A model generated the notes under the pieces. It worked only from the letters and a program-made list of their open reading frames with translations. It did not search any database and was not told where the DNA came from. The translations under genes and the position numbers were made by a program. A stretch of 64,000 bases of DNA from NCBI GenBank assembly GCA_958299035.1, contig CATQJL010000112.1, forward strand, positions 67,177,117 through 67,241,116, read 5' to 3'. Positions 10,748-20,834 of this stretch are shown one piece after another (position 1 is the first letter of the stretch; every line of letters starts with the position of its first letter). The DNA comes from Cylicocyclus nassatus (taxonomy: Eukaryota > Nematoda > Chromadorea > Rhabditida > Strongylidae).

Positions 10748-10924
10748 TATATCATATCGCATATCATCCAATCGCATAAGTGTACAGTGTTGCTTTTATG
10801 TTTCACTGCTTCTCTATTCTCTCGCTGAATCTCAATGGCTCCCAAATTCTTTTTGAGGCTCAACTCAAAGATTGTAGGAATTTGATGGCGAGAGAATACA
10901 AAGGCAGTGCTGAACTAAAGCCAA

Positions 10925-11716
10925 ACCAAAATTATTGCTGGCTTTATCTAATGGACATATTACGAAATTATTTCGTAGTTCTTTGAAGTATTTGGAATTG
11001 AAATCATAACTATGTTTGTTTTCTAATCTTGATTTGTAAAGAAGTGGTTTTAATTTATGTAGAAATTTTTTTGAGAGGTATTCTTTTATGTTGATGAGTT
11101 TCTCATTGCTTATTTTGTATTTTTTGATATATGTGTTCATAATGATTTCTACGGTTGCCTGTATCCATTCAAGTACTTCTTTTTTGTTGGTGCTTTGTTG
11201 TAATCTATATTTAGTGCCTTTACTCATTATTGATTTTAAACGTTTATCTTTGATTATATCCAGATTTCCAGTAATTATATGTCCGTGGTTGTTGTCAATA
11301 AATTTTTCTTTATCAGGTTCCTTGCAATTGCATTTTTCTGACAGAATTTGTTTTAATTTATCTTCGTCAAGTTTATTAAGGATAGAGTTGTAGTTAAAGA
11401 TTTTTTGTGATATAGGTTCTTTATACATGTATACCAGTCTGCAGGGGTTGTATTTTACATTAGGGTTTTCTAAAATGTTCTTTATATAAGTGCTATTAAT
11501 GATTTTATTCAAATTAACTTGATCTAATATTTGGTGAATGTATTCAACTTTAACATTTATAAATTTAGAATTTGATTTTTCTTTTTTGTCATTATGGAAC
11601 ATATACTTACACAGAATACTCAATGTAATTGATTTTTTATTTTGTTCTATTTTGTTTAGAAATTCGGAATCAAAGGATGCTATGATTATTTGTTTTATGA
11701 AGTTTTTTTTAAAGAA
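10925..11716 (-). pseudogene. Reverse transcriptase N-terminal part of PLE copy 1
   Basis: Lies in the -1 frame relative to the GIY-YIG frame, starting after an A8 run at 11703-11710. It contains SILCKYMFHNDKKEK, CNCKEPDKEKF, KGTKYRLQQSTNKKEVLEW and ends at CPLDKASNNFGL, the usual lead-in to the polymerase core. The catalytic motifs are missing because the copy is truncated here. Confidence 0.75.
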
Positions 11717-11924
11717 TGAATATATTTAAAAATGTCATGATGGGTGATTGTATGGTTGATAGTATTAACAAAGATGTCTAATGTTTCTTTGTTTTTATTT
11801 TTATTTCTTTTTTTGCTGCGTATTCTGTCTTTGATGATATTCAAGCTGTAGTAAGGATGGGTGTCTTTATGTAAAAAAGGATTATTGATATCAGATATGT
11901 TTTTATAACCTTTTATGTTATCAT

Positions 11925-12422
11925 TTAATCCGAATGGGTAGCAGTATTGAGTAATTTGATCCAAAACAATTCTTTATTCATTAATATAGTTTTATTTTCG
12001 TTATTTTGAAGGCTGTCTAGTATTTTAATGGTTATTTTTTTGTTGCAACATGTTTTGAAATGATTGTATAGAAAGTTGTCTATGTCATTCTTTTTCGAAT
12101 GATAGATGTGTTCTTTTATTCTATATTTAAGTTTACGTGTTGTCATTCCCACATATTGCTTATTGCATTCTTCACATGTGACACAGTAAATTACGTTGCT
12201 GTCTTCGCTGCAACTATTTTTCTTACAATAAGTGTGAATTTTCAACCCTGTTGAAGTACTTATTATAAATGGACTATGATCCATTAACTTGCAAACAACA
12301 CAAGTGGAGCAACATGCAGTTGTCATGTGATTATTTCCGAAATTATCTAATGTGTATTTATTGTTTATCCTACTTTTATGAAATTGTGTAAACATAAAAT
12401 AATTATCATCATCGCAAGACAC
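11925..12422 (-). pseudogene. GIY-YIG endonuclease module of PLE copy 1
   Basis: It starts MSCDDDNYFMFTQF in the same frame as copy 2. A cysteine cluster (CCSTCVVC, later CKKNSC) precedes the GIY-YIG core VIYCVTCEECNKQYVGMTTR, then KLKYRIKEH. A one-base deletion near 11940 (GGGTAGCAG against GGGTATGCAG in copy 2) breaks the frame after LLNTA, and the rest is read in another frame (11695-11964). The domain would nick DNA to prime reverse transcription. It sits before, not after, the reverse transcriptase. Confidence 0.85.
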
Positions 12423-12570
12423 AGTTTTTTTAGACCACTTGACTAACTCTCCAGTCGGCAGGTCCTTACCCTGGAGAGTTTGGGAGATAATGATTCGGCA
12501 GGGCTGCTGCCAAGGTTCATGACAGACCCTATTAGTGTTTGATGAATTTTTTGAAACTTAGTTTACTTGT

Positions 12571-13140
12571 GAATAAACGGGACCTACGGAGTCGCAGGAG
12601 GGGTATCCCCCACGTCCCACCGTCAACCGCTGGTATTACCCATCGTAGAGTCCCCCTATTTTTAAAAAACAAGAGATATGGCCCTCTTCTCAAAGAATGT
12701 CTACGATTTTACAGTAAACTATAACCTTACGATATAAAATAAAAAATAAACTTACCCATGTTATTGGTATTAAAAATAATATAATATTAAATATAATTGA
12801 CTTTATTGTGAAAATTGTATATTGATAAAGTTAGATATATTGAATTTAGTGTAGATAACTATTATGAAAATATGTTTATAGACTAAGTGTAATAATAAAT
12901 GGGGAATATAATAAATAACAAATAAAATTAGTATTAAAAGTAACAAAAATATTGATTGTTTTTATGATATTATGTTGTAAGATAAACAATCTAAGTGAAT
13001 TTTTGATAATGTGTTATTATAAGATAAAAATAGCTGCAGTTGCTTTATCTTTTCTGAAAATGATAAGATTGAAAGTTTATATTTATTATTAAATACAGTT
13101 GTTGAATAATAGAAGAATCATATGAATACTGTCTGTTGAT
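12571..13140. other. AT-rich spacer between PLE copies 1 and 2
   Basis: Very AT-rich DNA without a gene, between the 5' end of PLE copy 1 and the minisatellite. A short GC-rich patch (12580-12670) contains GGGGTATCCCC and similar small inverted units and may belong to the element's 5' untranslated or pLTR region. Confidence 0.45.
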
Positions 13141-13430
13141 AGTGTGAATCGATTTGTTGAAAAGAAGAAAGATGAAACTGTCTATTCGACAGTGCCACCC
13201 GATTGGTCGAAAAGGAAGAATATGAAGCTGTCAATTCGACAGCGCGACCCAATTGGTCGAAAAGGAAGAATATGAAGTATGAAGCTGTCAATTCGACAGC
13301 GCGACCCAATTGGTCGAAAAGGAAGAATATGAAGTATGAAGCTGTCAATTCGACAGCGCGACCCGATTGGTCGAAAAAGGAAGAGTGTGATGCTGTCAAT
13401 TTGACAGTGAGAATAGTCGAAAAGATATGA
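13141..13430. repeat. Minisatellite with two small palindromes per unit
   Basis: About five units of 48-57 bp. Each unit has CTGTCAATTCGACAG (5 bp stem) followed by CGACCCAATTGGTCG (5 bp stem) and an AAAGGAAGAATATGAAG spacer. The last unit is decayed. It lies between PLE copies 1 and 2 and may be part of the element's untranslated region. Frames read through it are repeat artefacts. Confidence 0.85.
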
Positions 13431-14234
13431 AACTATTGATAGCTGTACGAGAAATGATAATGAAATAAGGAATTAAAGCTGGAATAAGTGATGTGTAGAA
13501 GGTGTTCAATCCTAAGAACGAAAATAGATTGAATGTTGTATATAGTCGATTCCAAAGATAACTTTCATGAATTTGAAAGTGCAAAGTGGATAATTGACAA
13601 TTGATAGTGACTTATTTTATTTGGTTGACTTCGAATACTAAAGTCAGAAGCAGAACAGATTAAGAATAATTGTTTTTGATGCTTGAGATTGTTTCAAAAG
13701 CATTTATATAGGTGATAAAAATGTTATTACTCATTCTAACTACTGATTGCACCAGTTAGTGTTTAGGGTGTATTTAAAATGAATATTGTTTCGTTTCTCA
13801 AACTTGGTGGCATGTTTCATTTTATTCATTTTTGTATGCTATGATGGTCGATGTTATACCACAGGATTATTATATTGTGTCCTGTCGTGTCGACTGAAAG
13901 AATGGTGAGTTTTACAGCGTTAGTAGGCAATTTGTACAACGACATTGTATGAAAAAAGCAAATTAGGCAAGTTGCGAAGGCGTAATTGGATAAAGCTTGA
14001 AAGGAATAGATGGATTTATAGGCAAGAAAACTTGCTAGTATTTTAAAGGATGAATAATATTACTGATTCATTGTGATGATATGAAAAAATTTATCTACTT
14101 TGTGATTAAGCGAAAAACTTTCGATACGAAGTTGATATTTGCATACTAATATGTATCGTTGTAACCCCAGAAAGCTGGGTAATGGCAACTGATGGAATCG
14201 GGAAAAACCTCGAGTAGCCATCAGAAGCTATCCT
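13431..14234. other. AT-rich spacer, rest of the interval between PLE copies
   Basis: No gene is recognised. A small hairpin CCCAGAAAGCTGGG is at 14166-14179 next to the 3' end of PLE copy 2. Its position suggests that 12571-14234 is untranslated or long-terminal sequence of the tandem PLE, but this is inference. Confidence 0.4.
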
Positions 14235-14257
14235 TACTAATAATAAGAAAGATAGTT

Positions 14258-14354
14258 TTTTAATTTGTTACTCCGTTTCGTTCCTTTCCTTAGACGGAGT
14301 TTTAAGATCTAGACCCCCTCCGGGACTCTTCAGTAAGGAGAGAGGTTCTAGTTT
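14258..14354 (-). other. Structured 3' end of PLE copy 2 (two hairpins)
   Basis: In element sense, hairpin 1 is CTAGAACCTCT paired with GGGGGTCTAG and its loop holds CTGAAGAGTCCC. Hairpin 2 is ACTCCGT paired with ACGGAGT and its loop holds GGAAC. The same two hairpins occur in copy 3 at 19979-20060, where hairpin 1 has 11 or 12 paired bases (CTAGACCCTCT with AGAGGGTCTAG). They probably form the 3' RNA structure recognised during retrotransposition. Confidence 0.6.
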
Positions 14355-14678
14355 CATTTTCCAAAGAAATTATTTTGAAAAAATTGTAAAACTCAACTTA
14401 TAATCCGATTGTCGCCCGATTCTTCTTTTCTGTCGTGTGATCTTCTGTGTTGCAAAATAAGAATGGACTTGTCTCGACTTGTTTATTTTCATTGTATTAT
14501 CATTTGTGTTCCATATATCATTTATATTTCGTTTCATATCATTGGTTGATATATCGGTTCAATAATTTATGTTTGTATTTTATAATATATTTTTTCGACT
14601 TAGTTTCTTAAATTCATCATTGAATATATTGTATTTATATAGTATGAATAGATTTCTATTTAAGCATTTGAAGATTGA

Positions 14679-16098
14679 TTATGATATTATACTTATGTCA
14701 TATTCATTTTTAAGTAGTATATCTCTGAGTTGTGAGATTTTTTGCAGAAAATCGTTTAAGTATGTACATGTTCTTGCTATTCTGAGAGTTTCTGTATATA
14801 TGGTTGCCTTTTTAATGTTGAACGAGATACTAGACGTAGAATGTATGAATCTCTTAACGTTAAAATTAAAATAGTCAGTTTTATTATATAATTTTGTGAT
14901 TAATTTATTGTTTATTATTTCAATATTTAGGTCGAGATAGTTACAGCTATAGGAATTTAAGTGTGTAGCTTCTATTTGAAGTTTATGTTCGTGAATTTTT
15001 TTGACTAACTTGTGGATAGTATTTTCTTCTAAGTTATGAATAAGTAAAAGATCATCCATATATCTATAAGGTATTATTTGGAAATTGTTCGTGATATTTT
15101 TAATAGAATACCTATATTCGTACCAAGAAAGTGTAAGGTCTGCTAATAGTGGGCTGAAGCTACCACCTTGAGGAACTCCAACTTTTTGTTTCAATGTATA
15201 AATGCTAAAGCGACAGAAACTATTATCTAGAATATAGTCTACTAAATATAGTAAATCTACTAAAGTATAAGACCTGGATTTTGTACTCAAATGTGTCGTA
15301 TCACTGCTGTAATAAATTTTATTGTTTCCACTGATTATAATGTATTTTTCATTCGCATTGTTGAAACATAGTTCTAAAAGTTCTTTTATATTGGATTTTA
15401 TAATGTCGTGGGGTAGACTTGTAAACATATTTGTAAAATCAGCAGAGAAAATCTTCATGTTTTTCATGTTAATATTTGTTAGATTTTCGCTGATGTTAAT
15501 GTTATCTACAGCCCAGTATCCTTTAAAATTGTGATTTCTATTTTTTATAGCTTGCAAGTATTTTTTGAAATGACTTTTAATGAATGTGAAAATCATTTTT
15601 AATTCGATAGCTAGTGGTTTTATACTGCTATGTGTAGCACCAGTTATGAATCAATTTGGTAGGTGTTTTGTGTAATTTTGGAACTGCATATATGAGAGGA
15701 ATATTGTTAACTTTTTCTAAATGTAATTTATTGCTATTGCAAAAAATTTTGTGTCTATTGATGATTTCTGTATTATTTTCCATTGTGTATATGTCATACG
15801 TTGAATTTTGTAAAAATTGTAAATTTGGTCCTTTTAAATTAATGCCTAGTTCATTCATCAACTTTTGTATATAAAATTTGATACATATCAGACCAAAATT
15901 ATTGCTGGCTTTATCTAATGGACATATTACGAAATTATTTCGTAGTTCTTTGAAGTATTTGGAATTGAAATCATAACTATGTTTGTTTTCTAATCTTGAT
16001 TTGTAAAGAAGTGGTTTTAATTTATGTAGAAATTTTTTTGAGAGGTATTCTTTTATGTTGATGAGTTTCTCATTGCTTATTTTGTATTTTTTGATATA
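14679..16098 (-). pseudogene. Reverse transcriptase core of PLE copy 2
   Basis: Reverse transcriptase of the Penelope-like type. The first part (16098-15628) has CPLDKASNNFGLICIKFY and IPLIYAVPKLHKTPTKL. A two-base loss near 15648 breaks the frame. Reading on in the second frame gives FITGATHSSIKPLAIELKM, then motif A SADFTNMFTSLPHD, motif B VGVPQGGSFSPLLADL, and motif C YRYMDDLLLIHN with its two catalytic aspartates, then a long C-terminal thumb ending at DISIIS. The catalytic core is intact in sequence, but the copy is disabled by the frameshift and by the insert at 16099-17755. Confidence 0.85.
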
Positions 16099-17755
16099 CA
16101 GTGACCGCCAAAAAGTTGCGGACAAGCCTCTCTCCCTTGTTCATCGCTCTTTTTCAGAAGGAAAACATGAATGAAAAAAGGTAATAATTGCACAAGATGA
16201 TAGAGCTTTTCAAGGTCTACAGTCTACACTTTGAGCTTTTTGAGAAACATGTATTCTAAAAATTTTAAGAATCTTTTTCTAAGAGAAGTCCGAAAATGGC
16301 CGCGTCACAATGTCGCGGACAATAATTCTTCGAACGCAAAAATTTTCCTTTGAGTCCTATTTTAAAGCGGAAACAGAAGTTATCCGGATGGGTAAGCATA
16401 CTACTATACAGAGCTCTTCAAGGACTACACACTGGTTATCGTTGCTTCCCCAAAAAACGCAAGCTTGAGTTTATTTTGCTTTTTAGAAAACGACTTCTAA
16501 CTCCCTCTATCAAGCCAAATTTCTTTACCCGGAAACCTGTTCAAGACCACAACAAAGCCGTCTGGATAAAGCAGATGCTCTTTGCCATCCTCTATGCATC
16601 GGACGTGTGCTGATGAGTTTCTTGGCTGAAAATGGCCCTTGGCAGTGCTTGCACGTGGCCCCAGCTGCACCTCACCACTGGCTTGTACCGCTTTGCAGGC
16701 TTGTAACTCGGCCTGCAGTCAATTTTTGAGTATGCAATTAGGCTCATTCGAAAGAACGAGACTTCCTCTACACGATAGTTTGCAAAGAAGTTCAGTTTGA
16801 GCAATCCTAGAGATTTGGCGGATGGGGAGGAAGAGGGCAGCTTCAGTTGTAGGCTAAGCATTTTTCAGCTGAAGTTGAAGAGAGCTCCTTTCGCTACCAA
16901 TTTCATTCTGGAAGTTCAAAATTGTCAATTCTCTTGTAATAGATCCATTTCGAAGCTCTAGAACTGTTCTGGTGTTTATAAGAGCCTTCACTCGAATCAC
17001 TTCTAAGGCCGCACTTTTTTACCCCATCCGCCAAATCTCTAGGATTGCTCAAACTGAACCTCTTTGCAAACTATCGTATAGAGGAAGTTTCGTTCTTTCG
17101 AATGAGCCTAATTGCAGACTCAAAAATTGACTGCAGGCCGAGTTACAAGCCTGCAAAGCGGTACAAGTCAGTGGTGAGGTGCAGCTGGGGTCATGTGCAA
17201 GCACTGCCAAGGGCCATTTTCAGCCAAGAAACTCATCAGCACACGTTCGATGCATAGAGGATGGCAAAGAGCATCTGTTTTGTCCAGGCGGCTTTGCTGG
17301 GATGTCTTTAACAGGTTTCCGGGTGAAGAAATTTGGCTTGATAAAGGAAATTAGAAGTTGTTTTTTGAAAAAAGCAAAATAAAACTCAAGCTTGCGTTTT
17401 TTGGGGAAGCAACATAACCAGTGTGTAGTTCTTGACGAGCTCTGTATAGTAGTATGCTTACCCGTTTGGATGACTTGTGTTTCCGCTTTAAAATAGGGCT
17501 CAAAAGAAAATTTTTGCGTTCGAAGAATTATTGTCCGCGACATTGTGACGCGGCCATTTTCGGACTTTTTCTAGAAAAAGATTCTCAAAATTTTTAGAAT
17601 ACATGTTTCTCAAAAAGTTCAAAGTGTAGATTGTAGATCTTGAAGAGCTCTATCCCCTCGTGCAATTATTACATTTTTCCATCATTGTTTTCCCTCTGGA
17701 AAAGAACGATGAAAAAGGGAGAGGGGTTTGTCCGCAACTTTTTGGCGGTCACTGT
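16099..17755. mobile_element. Tc1/mariner-type foldback element inserted in PLE copy 2
   Basis: Terminal inverted repeats CAGTGACCGCCAAAAAGTTG are flanked by TA on both sides. The two arms match each other for most of the 1657 bp, with the centre near 16925. The uninterrupted sequence in PLE copy 1 (TTTGATATATGTGTTC) shows the exact empty site. No transposase frame is present, so it must have moved in trans. Confidence 0.95.
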
Positions 17756-17756
17756 A

Positions 17757-18338
17757 TGTGTTCATAATGATTTCTACGGTTGCCTGTATCCATTCAAGTA
17801 CTTCTTTTTTGTTGGTGCTTTGTTGTAATCTATATTTAGTGCCTTTACTCATTATTGATTTTAAACGTTTATCTTTGATTATATCCAGATTTCCAGTAAT
17901 TATATGTCCGTGGTTGTTGTCAATAAATTTTTCTTTATCAGGTTCCTTGCAATTGCATTTTTCTGACAGAATTTGTTTTAATTTATCTTCGTCAAGTTTA
18001 TTAAGGATAGAGTTGTAGTTAAAGATTTTTTGTGATATAGGTTCTTTATACATGTATACCAGTCTGCAGGGGTTGTATTTTACATTAGGGTTTTCTAAAA
18101 TGTTCTTTATATAAGTGCTATTAATGATTTTATTCAAATTAACTTGATCAAATATTTGGTGAATGTATTCAACTTTAACATTTATAAATTTAGAATTTGA
18201 TTTTTCTTTTTTGTCATTATGGAACATATACTTACACAGAATACTCAATGTAATTGATTTTTTATTTTGTTCTATTTTGTTTAGAAATTCGGAATCAAAG
18301 GATGCTATGATTATTTGTTTTATGAAGTTTTTTTTAAA
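17757..18338 (-). pseudogene. RT N-terminal region of PLE copy 2, upstream of the insert
   Basis: Continues from the A8 run at 18328-18335 in the -1 frame: SILCKYMFHNDKKEK, YNPCRLVYMYKEP, CNCKEPDKEKF, RLQQSTNKKEVLEWIQATVE, IIMNTY. The foldback transposon then interrupts it at a TA. Reading resumes at 16098 with IKKYKISNEKLINIKEYL, as in the unbroken copy 1. Confidence 0.75.
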
Positions 18339-19048
18339 GAATGAATATATTTAAAAATGTCATGATGGGTGATTGTATGGTTGATAGTATTAACAAAGAT
18401 GTCTAATGTTTCTTTGTTTTTATTTTTATTTCTTTTTTTGCTGCGTATTCTGTCTTTGATGATATTTAAGCTGTAGTAAGGATGGGTGTCTTTATGTAAG
18501 AAAGGATTATTGATATCAGATATGTTTTTATAACCTTTTATGTTATCATTTAATCCGAATGGGTATGCAGTATTGAGTAATTTGATCCAAAACAATTCTT
18601 TATTCATTAATATAGTTTTATTTTCGTTATTTTGAAGGCTGTCTAGTATTTTAATGGTTATTTTTTTGTTGCAACATGTTTTGAAATGATTGTATAGAAA
18701 GTTGTCTATGTCATTCTTTTTCGAATGATAGATGTGTTCTTTTATTCTATATTTAAGTTTACGTGTTGTCATTCCCACATATTGCTTATTGCATTCTTCA
18801 CATGTGACACAGTAAATTACGTTGCTGTCTTCGCTGCAACTATTTTTCTTACAATAAGTGTGAATTTTCAACCCTGTTGAAGTACTTATTATAAATGGAC
18901 TATGATCCATTAACTTGCAAACAACACAAGTGGAGCAACATGCAGTTGTCATGTGATTATTTCCGAAATTATCTAATGTGTATTTATTGTTTATCCTACT
19001 TTTATGAAATTGTGTAAACATAAAATAATTATCATCATCGCAAGACAC
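18320..19048 (-). CDS. GIY-YIG endonuclease frame of PLE copy 2
   Basis: A 242-codon open frame. A cysteine cluster (CCSTCVVC, about residues 37-44) is followed by a second pair (CKKNSC), the GIY-YIG core VIYCVTCEECNKQYVG (about 78-93), RKLKYRIKEH, and a basic C-terminal stretch (KDRIRSKKRNKNKNK). It ends at a TAA just after an A8 run. The reverse transcriptase continues in the -1 frame from that run. The frame is also open upstream of this Met for about 37 codons (KDLPTGELVKWSKKTVSC), so the true start may be further right. The likely role is target nicking for the element's own RT. Confidence 0.8.
   Translation of the reverse strand: MSCDDDNYFMFTQFHKSRINNKYTLDNFGNNHMTTACCSTCVVCKLMDHSPFIISTSTGLKIHTYCKKNSCSEDSNVIYCVTCEECNKQYVGMTTRKLKYRIKEHIYHSKKNDIDNFLYNHFKTCCNKKITIKILDSLQNNENKTILMNKELFWIKLLNTAYPFGLNDNIKGYKNISDINNPFLHKDTHPYYSLNIIKDRIRSKKRNKNKNKETLDIFVNTINHTITHHDIFKYIHSLKKTS
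18332..18338 (-). promoter_or_regulatory. Candidate -1 ribosomal frameshift heptamer (copy 2; also 11707-11713 in copy 1)
   Basis: At the GIY-YIG/RT junction the mRNA sense reads TCT TTA AAA AAA AC. This contains the slippery form U UUA AAA and an A8 run. The zero frame stops three codons later, and the -1 frame opens into the reverse transcriptase. Both copies have the same sequence. It may be true programmed frameshifting or a shared mutation of two closely related copies. Confidence 0.4.
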
Positions 19049-19169
19049 AGTTTTTTTAGACCACTTGACTAACTCTCCAGTCGGCAGGTCCTTACCCTGG
19101 AGAGTTTGGGAGATAATGATTCGGCAGGGCTGCTGCCAGGGTTCATGACAGACCCTATTAACTTGGTAA

Positions 19170-19650
19170 CTTCAGCCCACTATTAGCAGACCTTACACTT
19201 TCTTGGTACGAATATAGGTATTCTATTAAAAATATCACAAACAATTTCCAAATAATACCTTATAGATATATGGATGATCTTTTACTTATTCATAACTTAG
19301 AAGAAAATACTATCCACAAGTTAGTCAAAAAAATTTACGAACGTAAACTTCAAATAGAAGCTACACACTTAAATTCCTATAGCTGTAACTATCTCGACCT
19401 AAATATTGAAATAATAAACAATAAATTAATCACAAAATTATATAATAAAACTGACTATTTTAATTTTAACGTTAAAAGATTCATACATTCTACGTCTAGT
19501 ATCTCGTTCAACATTAAAAAGGCAACCATATATACAGAAACTCTCAGAATAGCAAGAACATGTACATACTTAAACGATTTTCTGCAAAAAATCTCACAAC
19601 TCAGAGATATACTACTTAAAAATGAATATGACATAAGTATAATATCATAA
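19170..19650 (+). pseudogene. RT C-terminal part of PLE copy 3
   Basis: Encodes the end of motif B (LLADLTLSWYEYRYS), motif C (YRYMDDLLLIHN) and the whole thumb to DISIIS, nearly identical to copy 2. Motif A and everything upstream are missing, so it is a dead fragment. Confidence 0.85.
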
Positions 19651-19978
19651 TCAATCTTCAAATGCTTAAATAGAAATCTATTCATACTATATAAATACAA
19701 TATATTCAATGATGAATTTAAGAAACTAAGTCGAAAAAATATATTATAAAATACAAACATAAATTAATGAACCGATATATCAACCAATATATATGAAACG
19801 AAATATAAATGATATATGGAACACAAATGATAATACAATGAAAATAAACAAGTCGAGACAAGTCCATTCTTATTTTGCAACACAGAAGATCACACGACAG
19901 AAAAGAAGAATCGGACGACAATCGGATTATAAGTTGAGTTTTACAATTTTTTCAAAATAATTTCTTTGGAAAATGAAA

Positions 19979-20060
19979 CTAGACCCTCTCTCCTTACTGA
20001 AGAGTCCCGGAGAGGGTCTAGATCTTAAAACTCCGTCTAAGGAAAGGGACGAAGCGGAGT
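19979..20060 (+). other. Structured 3' end of PLE copy 3
   Basis: Hairpin 1 (19979-20021) has CTAGACCCTCT paired with AGAGGGTCTAG. Hairpin 2 (20030-20060) has ACTCCG paired with CGGAGT. The loop of hairpin 1 carries GTCCC and that of hairpin 2 carries GGGAC, so the loops can pair. Confidence 0.6.
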
Positions 20061-20529
20061 AACAAATTAAAAAACTATCTTTCTTATTATTGGAGAAGAT
20101 CCAATAGATGCACCTCCGCTATCAGAAATGTCTAAAATGTCAAAAATGTCAGAAATGTCTGACAAAAGGTTTTGCGCTGTGTTTTTCCAAGCAGTGTAAC
20201 TCACTACACTTACTTCGCTTATGTTTTCGCTTAGGGTACGGCCATAGGTTGCCGGCAACTGTTGCCTTTGTCCGTTTTGTAGCTGCTAAGTTTTGCTTTG
20301 CAATTTGCAGGAGATTGTTTGCAGTTAATTTGAAATAAATGTCTTGTTTCTTCATTCTTCTATCTTCTATCCACAAACGCTAGGGGTGAGAGGGAGGGGG
20401 TAGAGTACGGGGGTGAGGGTCGCGCTGAACTCCTACCCGGGGGGGGGGGTCCTACTCGGCTAATTTAGGTGGGTTTAGAGACAAAATTGGGGTTTGGAGC
20501 TTAATTAGGGCTAATTACAGTATGCCGCG

Positions 20530-20765
20530 GCAGAGCACAAAATCGGGGGGCTCCGGCGCACAAAATCGGGGGGCTCCGGCGTACAAAATCGGGGGGCTCC
20601 GGCGCACAAAATCGGGGGGTTCCGGCGCACAAAATGTGAGGGCTCCGGAGCAGAAATGGGAGGTCTCCGGAGCAGAATTGGGAGGTCTCCGGAGCACAAA
20701 ATGGGAGGGCTCCGGAGCAGAAATGGGAGGTCTCCGGAGCAGAAATGGGAGGGCTCCGGCGGACG
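20530..20765. repeat. Minisatellite, CTCCGGAG/CTCCGGCG units
   Basis: About ten tandem units. The first five are GGGGGCTCCGGCGCACAAAA and the later ones GGAGGTCTCCGGAGCAGAAA or GGGCTCCGGAGCACAAAATG. They are clearly related to the array at 7925-8095. The flank downstream (ACGAGTGGCAGACCCACC) also has a GC-rich counterpart near 7800. The 98-138 residue frames across it are artefacts. Confidence 0.9.
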
Positions 20766-20834
20766 AGTGGCAGACCCACCGCTGGGGAAACCCCGCGGCC
20801 CTGCCATTTCTCCGCCGGAGGGGTCCTATCCGCT

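Larger units (their letters stand above)
10925..12570 (-). mobile_element. Permuted (Naiad-like) Penelope-like element, copy 1, 3'-truncated
   Basis: Minus-strand copy containing the GIY-YIG module followed by the N-terminal part of the reverse transcriptase. It ends abruptly at about 10925, where copy 2 continues (15893 and leftward). It is nearly identical to copy 2 over the shared parts and lacks the Tc1-type insert, so it shows the empty target site (TGATATATGTG near 11126-11136). The open frame extends upstream of the first Met to about 12560, ending at a TAA. Confidence 0.85.
14235..19157 (-). mobile_element. Permuted (Naiad-like) Penelope-like element, copy 2
   Basis: The most complete copy. 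On the minus strand the order is GIY-YIG (19048-18320), linker and RT N-terminus (18319-17757), a Tc1-type foldback insert (17755-16099), RT middle (16098-15628), RT core (15648-14679), and a structured 3' tail ending near 14235. The right end stops at CCTATTA, where an inverted partial copy begins. Penelope-like elements normally carry GIY-YIG at the C-terminus; N-terminal GIY-YIG with an upstream cysteine cluster is the published arrangement of the Naiad and Chlamys clades. The assignment is by domain order and motifs only. Confidence 0.85.
19158..20091 (+). mobile_element. PLE copy 3, inverted 5'-truncated fragment
   Basis: Plus-strand copy beginning inside RT motif B (ACTTCAGCCCACTATTAGC) and running to the element's 3' end (TTTCTTATTATT at about 20091). 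It is joined head to head with the 5' side of copy 2. The end point gives an independent definition of the 3' terminus, because copies 2 and 3 diverge exactly after it. Confidence 0.85.

Noticed and set aside
14258..14354. Hammerhead ribozyme in the 3' end of the permuted PLE (CTGAAGA, GTCCC...GGGAC, GAAAC)
   Set aside because: The core pieces are present, but there is no helix I pairing next to CTGAAGA, no suitable cleavage triplet directly after GAAA, and the bases are better used in two separate hairpins. Copy 3 also has GAAG instead of GAAA.
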